Shown here piece by piece: positions 34,784 through 42,315 of a DNA stretch of 64,000 bases. The stretch lies in contig CBDCXQ010000001.1 in the NCBI GenBank assembly GCA_965223835.1, positions 3,038,001-3,102,000 on the forward strand, given 5' to 3'. The notes beneath the pieces were generated by a model. The model saw nothing but the letters and a program-made list of their open reading frames with translations, was not told the DNA's origin and did no database searches. A program made the translations under genes and the position numbers. Each line of letters opens with the position of its first letter. The first letter of the stretch is position 1. The stretch comes from CAVYXZ01 sp965223835. GTDB lineage: Bacteria > Chloroflexota > Anaerolineae > Aggregatilineales > Phototrophicaceae.

Positions 34784-36007
34784 ATGAGTGCCAATCGGAC
34801 AACCACGATCGGGGTTATTTTTGGTGGACGCAGCGTTGAGCATGATGTTTCGGTCGTAACGGCCAACCAGATCATGCAGGCCTTTGACCGCAACCGCTAT
34901 GAGGTGGTCCCCATTTACATCAACCGGATGGGCCGCTGGTTTACCGGCGAACCGCTGTTTGATCTCAAAAACTACGATGACGAGATTGTCAGTCATGCCG
35001 GCGTCCAACCTGTCATCCTCTCGCCTGGTGTGCAGCATCATGGCCTGATTGTAAATCCGCTGGCCGGGCGCTTTAGCAAAAGCGAAATTAAGCGACTGGA
35101 TGTCGTTTTCCCGGCAATTCATGGCACGCATGGTGAAGACGGCACCTTACAGGGTTTGCTCGAATTGGCGGATATTCCCTATGTCGGTTGCATGACCCTG
35201 GCATCGGCAGTCGCCAACGACAAAATCACCTGCAAAGCTGTCCTCCAACAGCATGACATTCCAGTGGTCGCTGGAGTCAATTTCAGCCGCGCCGAGTGGC
35301 AGAATAAACCAGAAGCCATAATGGAGCGCATCACAACGACCCTTGACTGGCCCGTTTTCATCAAACCCGCAACCACCGGTTCCAGTATCGGCATTGGTCG
35401 CGCCGATAACAATGACCTGCTACGAGCTTCCATTGACGTTGCTGCCCATTTTGACCGCCGTATTCTGGTTGAAACTGGCATCACAAATCATGTCGAGATC
35501 AACTGCGCGGTGCTGGGGAATGGGGAACAGATCCGGGCGTCGGTGTTGGAACAGCCCGTTTCATGGGACGAATTCTTGACATACGAGGAAAAGTATCTGC
35601 GTGGCAATGAAGGCATGAAAAGCGCTGAACGCATTATCCCGGCACCGCTCCCTGATGAATTGACAAACCAGATCCAACAGATCGCCATCGACGCCTTCCG
35701 CGCCATTGATGGTCACGGCACCGCCCGCATTGACTTTCTGGTTAAGCCCGATGAAAACATCGTGTTCCTCAACGAGATCAACACCATGCCCGGTTCGCTG
35801 GCGTTTTATTTATGGCGTGAAACTGGCCTCAGTTGGCGCGACCTCGTCGACGAACTGGTCAGGTTGGCGCGGGATGCGCATGCTGAAAAACGGCGCAACA
35901 CCTATGATTATCACACCGATCTGATTAACGTCGCTCAAATGAAGGGGCTTAAGGGCGTGAAGGGCACCAAGTCAACTACCACTGCTCAGCAAACGGCCTC
36001 AGAATAA
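34784..36007 (+). CDS. ddl: D-alanine--D-alanine ligase
   Basis: Ddl joins two D-alanines with ATP, making the dipeptide that MurF adds to the peptidoglycan precursor. At 407 residues it is in the range of the longer DdlA-type enzymes. Motifs: VIFGGRSVEHDVSV at the N-terminus, PAIHGTHGEDGTLQGLLEL, VGCMTLASAVANDK, FIKPATTGSSIGIGR, and FLNEINTMPGS, which binds the metal and product. An AAGG sequence precedes the ATG, and the gene has its own near-consensus promoter. The last 22 bases overlap the convergent kinase-fold gene. Confidence 0.95.
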   Translation: MSANRTTTIGVIFGGRSVEHDVSVVTANQIMQAFDRNRYEVVPIYINRMGRWFTGEPLFDLKNYDDEIVSHAGVQPVILSPGVQHHGLIVNPLAGRFSKSEIKRLDVVFPAIHGTHGEDGTLQGLLELADIPYVGCMTLASAVANDKITCKAVLQQHDIPVVAGVNFSRAEWQNKPEAIMERITTTLDWPVFIKPATTGSSIGIGRADNNDLLRASIDVAAHFDRRILVETGITNHVEINCAVLGNGEQIRASVLEQPVSWDEFLTYEEKYLRGNEGMKSAERIIPAPLPDELTNQIQQIAIDAFRAIDGHGTARIDFLVKPDENIVFLNEINTMPGSLAFYLWRETGLSWRDLVDELVRLARDAHAEKRRNTYDYHTDLINVAQMKGLKGVKGTKSTTTAQQTASE

Positions 36008-36924
36008 GCCTCCCGCCCTAGCGAATTCAGATAATCAATCTTCTGCCGCTCATAGAAATCTGCTGCATCACCACGGGCATAAAACCAGATGCCATCAAAC
36101 ATGATTTGCAACTGATGCACATCAAACAGATAACAACGTTCGATGCCACTTAACGGCCTGACCTGTTCATATGTCTGCACAATCTGTCGAGCATAGTCCA
36201 GGTCAAGCACGCCCTGGTAAGACCATGCCCAACCATCAATCAGATTCACCAGATCAAAGGTCAGGTAGGTATAATTGGCGTCATCGAAATCAACCAGCGC
36301 TACCAACTGATCGTCATGGAATAGCAGATTGGATAAATCATAATCAGCGTGACAAATGCCTTTGGGTAACGCCGGAGGCAATTTCATGGCAGCCAACTGC
36401 TGCTCAAACCAATCTAATTTTGCCCGTGCGTTCGAAGTGCCGATTTTCTGGGCTTCAGTTTGTGCCAATTGCCAGCACAGTTCACGGTCATAATTCCAGC
36501 GAAACTGGCGTAGACGCGGTTGATAACTTCGCGTGATTTGCTGTAAACGAGCTGCGACATGAATGACCTGCCGCTGTTGTGCTTCGTTGAGATAAGCTAA
36601 GTGATGTCCATCGACAAATTCGAAGAAGACATAGGCCTTCTGACCATATAATCCCACCATCTCACCCTGTCGATTGCGTAATGGCGCGGGGCAAGGATAA
36701 TCTTGTTGCCGAATATAATGGAGCAAGTTCACCTCAAAACGAACCGAACCTGGAGTACGGCTTTCATAATACTTGAAGATAAACTGACCTTGTGACGTGC
36801 TGATGAGATAGTTCGTCTGGACAGTACCGCTTTTCAATGGCTTTGAACTGCGATACTCACCCAGATTATAGTGTTCTAGCAGTTCAACAAATTCATTTTG
36901 AGAAAAGTCTGTTTTAGCGGCCAT
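35986..36924 (-). CDS. APH/homoserine kinase type II-like phosphotransferase
   Basis: This 312-residue protein has the aminoglycoside phosphotransferase/choline kinase fold. Lys51 (FIFKYYE) is the likely ATP-binding lysine, His192-Asp194-Asn199 form HxDxxxxN (HADYDLSN), and Asp212-Asp214 form the metal-binding DFD. The SGTVQTNYLI start is like ThrB2 homoserine kinases, but substrate assignment is unsafe in this superfamily. It begins 12 bases after the response regulator stop, so the two are co-expressed. Its 3' end overlaps ddl by 22 bases on the opposite strand. Confidence 0.85.
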   Translation of the reverse strand: MAAKTDFSQNEFVELLEHYNLGEYRSSKPLKSGTVQTNYLISTSQGQFIFKYYESRTPGSVRFEVNLLHYIRQQDYPCPAPLRNRQGEMVGLYGQKAYVFFEFVDGHHLAYLNEAQQRQVIHVAARLQQITRSYQPRLRQFRWNYDRELCWQLAQTEAQKIGTSNARAKLDWFEQQLAAMKLPPALPKGICHADYDLSNLLFHDDQLVALVDFDDANYTYLTFDLVNLIDGWAWSYQGVLDLDYARQIVQTYEQVRPLSGIERCYLFDVHQLQIMFDGIWFYARGDAADFYERQKIDYLNSLGREAYSEAVC

Positions 36925-36936
36925 AATAACGCCAGG

Positions 36937-37626
36937 TCAGGCTTCGATAAATCGGTAGCCGATACCATATTCATTACGAATATAGGTTGGCTGCTGGGCG
37001 TCTTTTTCAATTTTACGCCGCAGGTGTGAAACATAGATGCGCGGATAATGATGTTCGGTGATATACTCACGCCCCCACACCGTTTCCAACAATTGCTCAA
37101 AGGTCAAAACCTCACCTGGATGCTTGATGAATGTCGCCAGCAGCTTAAACTCGGTGGGTGTCAGGCGGATTTCACTCCCTGCCACTTGCACCCGACGGCC
37201 AGTCAAATCAACCGATAGATAATCGTCCTCGTAAGTGGAAATATGACTGTTATCTTCAACGCCCGACCGCCGCAACAACGCCTTGATGCGCGCGGGCAGT
37301 TCAATGTTACCCAGCGGTTTGAGCATGTACTCATCTGCCCCCAGGTTTAAGCCTCTAGCAATCTCCGGTTCGGTAACAGCATGGCCTGTCATCATCAAAA
37401 TCGGCACATTCGAGATTTGGCGAATCCGCTGACAGACTTCCAGGCCATCAATCTCTGGCAAGTCTACATCTAACATCAACAGGTCTGGTTTCCAGATCGC
37501 GAACTGCTGCAGACCTTTGCGACCATCTGTCGCGACATTGATGGTAAACCCGGCCTGGCTAAGGTCGATCTGCAGCAGGCGTGCCAGATCTGCATCATCT
37601 TCGATTATCAGGATTCGAGCCGACAT
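36937..37626 (-). CDS. OmpR/PhoB-family response regulator
   Basis: This 229-residue two-domain regulator has a receiver domain (residues 1-118) with acidic Asp10/Asp11, phospho-acceptor Asp53 (LMLDVDLP) and a conserved Lys near 102 (MLKPL). A winged-helix DNA-binding domain follows (about 130-229; LTPTEFKLLATFIKHPGEVLT and HYPRIYVSHLRRKIE). The ATG at 37626 is preferred, with a GGGG stretch upstream. No histidine kinase gene is adjacent, so it is an orphan in this window. It leads a two-gene unit with the phosphotransferase. Confidence 0.93.
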   Translation of the reverse strand: MSARILIIEDDADLARLLQIDLSQAGFTINVATDGRKGLQQFAIWKPDLLMLDVDLPEIDGLEVCQRIRQISNVPILMMTGHAVTEPEIARGLNLGADEYMLKPLGNIELPARIKALLRRSGVEDNSHISTYEDDYLSVDLTGRRVQVAGSEIRLTPTEFKLLATFIKHPGEVLTFEQLLETVWGREYITEHHYPRIYVSHLRRKIEKDAQQPTYIRNEYGIGYRFIEA

Positions 37627-37761
37627 ATCAAACCCCACAGTTTATTAAAATAAGAATTGCGAATGAACTGTATTTTAACACGTTCAGCGTCACATGGAGA
37701 ATGACATCAGGTTGTGATATGCTTAGGCGGTTGCAAACTTCAGCTTGATGGATCAATTTGA

Positions 37762-39342
37762 GTGCCATATCAATCCGGTGGTGGTCGGCGTAACAGCGTA
37801 CAGATCGGCGTAGGGAACTCGGTCTGGGGTGGATCACCCCCTCCCCCTGTCTCTGAACGGGCGCTGGATGGCATACCGGGTTGTTTGGCATGGGTTGCAC
37901 TACTACTTTCGCTGGTGGCCGCAGTCGTTTTTCCATATACGATTCTCGTGCTGGCAGTGATTTTAAGTATGTATTCTGCCGTGCGTTTCCTCCTGGCGGG
38001 CATCGCTAACGCAATGGGCCTGCGCTCCATACGCCAGTGGGAAGCAACCAGCTGGCGCAACAAATACGAACAAACAGCCGAGCCAAATGTCCTGCCCTGG
38101 GACGTGGTAAGACATGTTGTTATCATCCCCAACTACCAAGAGAGCCTGGAAACACTCAAGCAAACATTAGATAACCTGGCGGACCAATATGAAGCAACCG
38201 AGCGGCTGACCATCGTCCTGGCAATGGAGGCAGCCGAGGACGATTGTGTCGAAAAAGGGGAGTGTCTACAGGGCGAATATAGCCATCGCTTCGAACACAT
38301 TTTTTACACCGTCCATCCGCGTGGCCTGCCCGGTGAGATGCAATGCAAATCGGCCAACGAGGCCTGGGCAGCCCGCTGGATCAAACGAAAGCTCGTGGAC
38401 GAACTCAGCTATGATCTGGATCATATCCTTGTCACCACAATGGATGCGGATACCCTCTGGCATCCAGATTATTTTTTGGCGTTAACCTATCTTTTCGCCG
38501 TTAATCCCCAACGCCACCTCCGTTTCTGGCAAGCGCCCATTCGTTACCATACCAACATCTGGGAAATCAGCCCGCCCATGCGCCTCATTAACGCCTATTC
38601 GAGCGCGTTAGAACTCGCTTATCTGGCTGCACCCTGGTGGATACCTATGCCAATGTCGTCCTATACACTCAGCCTGCGCCTGCTGGACAACAGTGGCTAT
38701 TGGGATGGCGATGTCATCGCCGATGAGTGGCACATGTTTATCAAAGCTTATTTCGCCCGTGAAGGTGAAGTCAAATTAGACCGCGTGTTCCTGCCATTTT
38801 CCGCCTACGCCACAACCGGCGATACCGTGTTGCAGTCAGTTAAGAATCGTTATCTGCAAACGCTCCGCCATGCCTGGGGCAGCAAAGAGGTTGGCTACAT
38901 CCTGGCAAAAATTTTGGAACACCCCGAAATTGAGTTTGGCACGTCCTTCAAATTGTTATTTCGCGTTGCCCATGACATTCTTCTGGCAGGGGCTGGGTGG
39001 GTCATTTTAACGGTTGGCTCACAGGTGACGTTCCTTATTCACCCGGAGATCTTAATCCAACTCACAACCGAGAACTTTCAGAATCCCATTTTTGTTGCAT
39101 TGCAACTCAGTTTCCTGTTGATCTCGATTCTCGGCATCGTATTCTGGTATCAGGATGTGATTGTGCGTCCGCCCCGACCACCAGAGAATCCGCCAACATT
39201 TAAAGACCGTTTGCTCACCATCGTGAGTTTTCCAGCCATGCTGGTGCTCACGCTGATCTTTGTCGCACTCCCTACCCTGCAGGCGCAAACTCGTCTACTG
39301 GTCGGCATTCCGTTACAATTCCGGGTAACGCGCAAAGTTTAA
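37762..39342 (+). CDS. Membrane glycosyltransferase family 2 protein
   Basis: This 526-residue protein has two N-terminal hydrophobic segments (about residues 40-80), a cytoplasmic GT-A domain and two to three C-terminal membrane segments (about 400-510). VVIIPNYQESLE begins the nucleotide-binding fold. TTMDADTLWHPDY carries the metal-binding DxD. A later acidic motif is DVIADEWHMF. Such enzymes build or extrude glycans at the membrane; the sugar is unknown. Start: a GTG at 37762 immediately follows an in-frame stop and is the only start before the first membrane segment. The 135-base gap to the divergent response regulator holds both promoters, which I could not place confidently. Confidence 0.82.
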   Translation: MPYQSGGGRRNSVQIGVGNSVWGGSPPPPVSERALDGIPGCLAWVALLLSLVAAVVFPYTILVLAVILSMYSAVRFLLAGIANAMGLRSIRQWEATSWRNKYEQTAEPNVLPWDVVRHVVIIPNYQESLETLKQTLDNLADQYEATERLTIVLAMEAAEDDCVEKGECLQGEYSHRFEHIFYTVHPRGLPGEMQCKSANEAWAARWIKRKLVDELSYDLDHILVTTMDADTLWHPDYFLALTYLFAVNPQRHLRFWQAPIRYHTNIWEISPPMRLINAYSSALELAYLAAPWWIPMPMSSYTLSLRLLDNSGYWDGDVIADEWHMFIKAYFAREGEVKLDRVFLPFSAYATTGDTVLQSVKNRYLQTLRHAWGSKEVGYILAKILEHPEIEFGTSFKLLFRVAHDILLAGAGWVILTVGSQVTFLIHPEILIQLTTENFQNPIFVALQLSFLLISILGIVFWYQDVIVRPPRPPENPPTFKDRLLTIVSFPAMLVLTLIFVALPTLQAQTRLLVGIPLQFRVTRKV

Positions 39343-39369
39343 TCACTTTTACACAAGGAGTATCTCATC

Positions 39370-40266
39370 ATGGCAAAAGTCGGTTACATCGGTCTCGGCA
39401 TCATGGGCGCGTCAATGGCCCGCAACCTGATGAAAGCCGGGCATGAACTTGTAGTTCATAACCGCAGTCAAGCGATTGTGAATGAACTCGCCAGCGAAGG
39501 TGCAACCCCCGCAACCTCCCCTAAAGAAGTTGCTGAGCAAGTCGAGTTCGTTTTCACCAATCTTCCCGATTCACCTGATGTCGAAAAAGTCGTTTTGGGC
39601 GAAAATGGCATCATTGAAGGTGCGCACGACGGATTAATCTTCATTGACAATAGCACGATCAAACCGGAAACTGCCCGGATGATCGCCGAGAAACTGGAAG
39701 CGGTTGGGGTTCCCGCGTTAGATGCGCCCGTCAGTGGCGGCGACGTGGGCGCACGCGATGGCACGCTGACGATTATGGTCGGTGGTCCTGAAGCCGCTTT
39801 CAAACAGACGGAGCCGTTATTCGAGGCAATGGGCAAAGCCTGGGTGCTCGTTGGCGATAGCGGCGCGGGTCAGATCGCCAAAGTCTGTAACCAAATCATC
39901 GTCGGTGCCCAGATGGTTGCACTGGCTGAGGCGCTCATCACCGCCCAAAAATCGGGTGTTGATCCCAGTCGTATTGTAGATGCAATCAAAGGCGGCGCAG
40001 CTCAAATGTGGACGCTGGATGTCAAACCGCCCCGGCTGTTCGCTGGCAATCGCCAACCCGGTTTTAAAGCCTATATGCAACATAAAGACCTGGGTATTGT
40101 GTTGGACACCGCCCGCACCTATGGCATCCCGGTACCCGTAACCGGCGTCATCCATCAACTGTTCACTGCCATGCTCGAACAGGGCAACCGCGAACTGGAT
40201 AACAGCGCGGTCATCACCGTCTACGAATCGCTGGCGAATATGCATTTGGATGAGCCTGATAAATAG
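39370..40266 (+). CDS. Beta-hydroxyacid dehydrogenase (tartronate semialdehyde reductase / 3-hydroxyisobutyrate dehydrogenase type)
   Basis: This 298-residue NAD(P)-dependent reductase has GYIGLGIMGASMARNL (dinucleotide binding, residues 5-20), the substrate-binding DAPVSGGDVGARDGTL with Ser122-Gly-Gly, and catalytic Lys171 with Asn174 in KVCNQIIVG. The sequence style is closest to 2-hydroxy-3-oxopropionate reductase (GarR), but 3-hydroxyisobutyrate dehydrogenase cannot be excluded. AAGGAG precedes the ATG at 39370. It follows the glycosyltransferase by 27 bases and ends at a hairpin. Confidence 0.9.
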   Translation: MAKVGYIGLGIMGASMARNLMKAGHELVVHNRSQAIVNELASEGATPATSPKEVAEQVEFVFTNLPDSPDVEKVVLGENGIIEGAHDGLIFIDNSTIKPETARMIAEKLEAVGVPALDAPVSGGDVGARDGTLTIMVGGPEAAFKQTEPLFEAMGKAWVLVGDSGAGQIAKVCNQIIVGAQMVALAEALITAQKSGVDPSRIVDAIKGGAAQMWTLDVKPPRLFAGNRQPGFKAYMQHKDLGIVLDTARTYGIPVPVTGVIHQLFTAMLEQGNRELDNSAVITVYESLANMHLDEPDK

Positions 40267-40294
40267 CAAATAGCACTCAACTTATTTCTGTGAA

Positions 40295-40318
40295 GGGGTC
40301 GACACAAATTTCGGCCCC
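40295..40318 (+). terminator. Hairpin after the hydroxyacid dehydrogenase gene, probable terminator
   Basis: GGGGTCGA (40295-40302) pairs with TCGGCCCC (40311-40318) through eight pairs with one G-U. The tail (GGTTCATTAATC) is only moderately T-rich, so termination may be partial. Confidence 0.55.
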
Positions 40319-40417
40319 GGTTCATTAATCAATGCACAGCGCCTACCCTACTTTCACGCCACGCTTTAGCCTATAATTCATATTGTCGTAAGTTTGAAGT
40401 AGAAAACGCAATTTGCA

Positions 40418-41194
40418 GTGAAAGAACGTGTACAGAAAATCATGGCGCAGGCCAATATTGGTTCGCGCCGTGCCTGTGAAGAACTTATTCGGCAGGGTCG
40501 AGTTCGCATCAACGGCCAGGTAATCGAACTTGGAACCAAAGCTGACCCACAAACAGATACGATTGAAGTTGACGGCGAGAAAATCATGCTGGGAAATCGC
40601 CGAAAAATCTATCTTGCGCTCAACAAGCCGCTTAACGTACTTTCTACTACCCAGAAGCATCGAAATGATGATCGGTCAACCGTGTTCGATCTCGTCCCGG
40701 TGGATGAGCAACTTTTTATGGTGGGGCGTTTAGATGCCGAGAGCCAGGGTTTGATGATCTTGACAAATGACGGCGAACTAACGAACCAGCTCACCCACCC
40801 TCGCTATCGGCACACCAAAACCTACAAAGTCACCGTGTATGGGATGCCCGATGGCAGCGTACTTAAACAATGGGAAGATGGGGTATATCTGCCAGAAGAT
40901 GGCAAAACTGCCCCCTGTTCGGTGCAATTTGTGAAGGCGAGTAAAGGTCTGACCGTACTCGAAATCGTGATGACCGAAGGCAAAAAGCGGCAAATTCGCC
41001 GGGTTGCCAGCGCATTGGGTTTTCCGGTGCGTCACCTGACCCGCACCCATATTGGGCAGTTCGCAATGGGCGATCTTCGGCCCGGTCAATGGCGCGAACT
41101 CACGCCGTCAGAAGTTCAGGCACTCAAAACGCCGAATACCTCCATTCGCCAACAATCGCGTGCCCGGCGCAGGAAACGTCATGAGCGCCGATAA
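40418..41194 (+). CDS. rluB: rRNA pseudouridine synthase, RluB/RsuA family
   Basis: This 258-residue enzyme converts specific uridines of rRNA to pseudouridine. It has an N-terminal S4 RNA-binding domain (residues 1-60: KIMAQANIGSRRACEELI and the following RQGRVRINGQ) and a catalytic domain with Asp106 in GRLDAESQGLMILTNDGEL. The TEGKKRQIRR motif near the end is typical of RsuA/RluB/RluE/RluF. The basic tail (RQQSRARRRKRHERR) is longer than usual. The start is a GTG at 40418; TATAAT lies at 40372-40377 without a clear -35. Its end overlaps plsC by 14 bases. Confidence 0.93.
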   Translation: MKERVQKIMAQANIGSRRACEELIRQGRVRINGQVIELGTKADPQTDTIEVDGEKIMLGNRRKIYLALNKPLNVLSTTQKHRNDDRSTVFDLVPVDEQLFMVGRLDAESQGLMILTNDGELTNQLTHPRYRHTKTYKVTVYGMPDGSVLKQWEDGVYLPEDGKTAPCSVQFVKASKGLTVLEIVMTEGKKRQIRRVASALGFPVRHLTRTHIGQFAMGDLRPGQWRELTPSEVQALKTPNTSIRQQSRARRRKRHERR

Positions 41195-41939
41195 TTCGGT
41201 ACAGGCTTACGTTGCCCGCCAGAAAACCGGGGCAGTTCGTTGGCGCCGACAGCTATTTCGGGCCATTATCCGGCAGATTCCCTTCCGCTGGGTAAGACTG
41301 ACCGTTCGTGGCGCTGAAAACATACCAGACACCGGACCACTCATCGTGATGATTAATCACATCAGTGCGCTGGACCCCGGCCTGATGATGGGCGTCGTCA
41401 CCAATCGGTTTGTTATCCCCATGACCAAAATCGAAAATACGCAGTTTTTCCTGGGCAAGCTGGTCGTCTGGTGGTGGGATGCCTACACTGTCCGGAGGGG
41501 AGAAGTTGATCGACAGGCATTAATCAACTCGATCGAACTGTTGAAAAGCGGCCAATGTTTGTTAATCGCGCCCGAAGGTACGCGCAACCCGAACGGGCTA
41601 CAGCGCCCTAAAGAAGGCATGGCCTATATCGCCACCAAAGCCGACGCGACTATTATTCCAGCCGCCATATCCGGCGCGATCGGCTGGAAAGAAAAGTGGT
41701 TGCGCTGGCAACGTCCCCACCTCGAAGTCACATTTGGTCAACCCTTTAAATTCAAGACGGAAGGCCGCCGCGTACCGCGCAATAACCTGACTGCAATGAC
41801 CGACGAGGCGATGTATCAATTAGCATTGGCCCAACCAGATGAAAAGTTGCGCGGGGCCTATGCGGACCTAAGCAAGGCGTCTGTAAGTTTTCTAGAGTTT
41901 ATTAAATCAGGCAACAAAACAAAGGAGGCTGATATATAA
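41181..41939 (+). CDS. plsC: 1-acyl-sn-glycerol-3-phosphate acyltransferase
   Basis: PlsC acylates lysophosphatidic acid to phosphatidic acid at the membrane, the second acylation of phospholipid synthesis. This 252-residue protein shows the four acyltransferase blocks. The catalytic NHISALD (H-x4-D) follows PLIVMI. A second block is RRGEVDRQALINS. The phosphate-binding EGTRNPNG and the PAAISG block follow. The ATG at 41181 lies inside the rluB end, giving translational coupling. The stop overlaps a TATAAT that probably drives the glmS ribozyme transcript. Confidence 0.92.
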   Translation: MSADNSVQAYVARQKTGAVRWRRQLFRAIIRQIPFRWVRLTVRGAENIPDTGPLIVMINHISALDPGLMMGVVTNRFVIPMTKIENTQFFLGKLVVWWWDAYTVRRGEVDRQALINSIELLKSGQCLLIAPEGTRNPNGLQRPKEGMAYIATKADATIIPAAISGAIGWKEKWLRWQRPHLEVTFGQPFKFKTEGRRVPRNNLTAMTDEAMYQLALAQPDEKLRGAYADLSKASVSFLEFIKSGNKTKEADI

Positions 41940-41940
41940 T
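41935..41940 (+). promoter_or_regulatory. -10 box of the glmS transcript
   Basis: TATAAT overlaps the plsC stop and would start transcription near 41947, about 12 bases before the predicted ribozyme cleavage site. No good -35 is visible, so this is tentative. Confidence 0.45.
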
Positions 41941-41949
41941 TAAATCTGA

Positions 41950-42160
41950 GGGCAGGTAAGCGCTTGAACCGCGTAAAGCGGTTGACGAGGTGGCGGTTTC
42001 TCAGGGCGACCTGAGACTAATCCCCGTTCTTTGGGGAGAAAATCGAAAGATCAGCGGATGCCGTTAGGATGTATCCACCATCCTCAATCTGTTCCCTCCG
42101 TATCGGATAAGCATTTCATGAAAACCAGCGGGTAACTGCGGGGCCAGGTGAAATGCAAGT
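41950..42160 (+). ncRNA. glmS ribozyme: glmS ribozyme (glucosamine-6-phosphate-activated self-cleaving RNA)
   Basis: The RNA lies in the 5' leader of glmS and cuts itself when glucosamine-6-phosphate binds, lowering GlmS production. Core features can be read directly. AAGCGC carries the expected cleavage between A41959 and G41960. Hairpin AACCGC/GCGGTT (41968-41983) is followed by GACGAGGTGG, and a CTCAGG-GCGA-CCTGAG hairpin comes next. Later features are the ATCGA...GCGGATGCC segment and a closing helix GCATTTCA/TGAAATGC (42111-42118 with 42149-42156). The order, the invariant GACGAGG and the gene downstream leave little doubt. The exact 3' boundary is approximate. Confidence 0.93.
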
Positions 42161-42168
42161 GGATTTGT

Positions 42169-42218
42169 TGGACCGTATTACGTGTTACGGTCCAGGAAAA
42201 CAAGTTTTCTTCTTTTTA
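42169..42218 (+). promoter_or_regulatory. Hairpins with T-run between the ribozyme and glmS, possible attenuator
   Basis: TGGACCGTA (42169-42177) pairs perfectly with TACGGTCCA (42186-42194). A second small hairpin GAAAAC-AA-GTTTTC (42196-42209) runs straight into TTCTTTTT. The pair resembles an intrinsic terminator located 98 bases before the glmS start. Confidence 0.5.
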
Positions 42219-42252
42219 CGGAGGGCTTCTAAACCCTCAATAATTGTATAGC

Positions 42253-42285
42253 GCATGAATAGCGCTCATTGGCGTTATTCCATGC
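42253..42285 (+). other. Stable 13-pair hairpin in the glmS leader
   Basis: Bases 42253-42265 pair with 42272-42285 (13 pairs, one G-U, one bulged C) over the loop TCATTG. It ends 30 bases before the glmS ATG, just upstream of the AGGAGG ribosome-binding site, and is not followed by a T-run. It may protect the cleaved mRNA or affect translation. Confidence 0.5.
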
Positions 42286-42315
42286 CATCTTTGTCCACCG
42301 AGGAGGTTGTTTCTT

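Noticed and set aside
37628..37936. Minus-strand frame between the response regulator and glycosyltransferase
   Set aside because: It overlaps the glycosyltransferase start, has no ribosome-binding site, and its product looks like a frame shadow.
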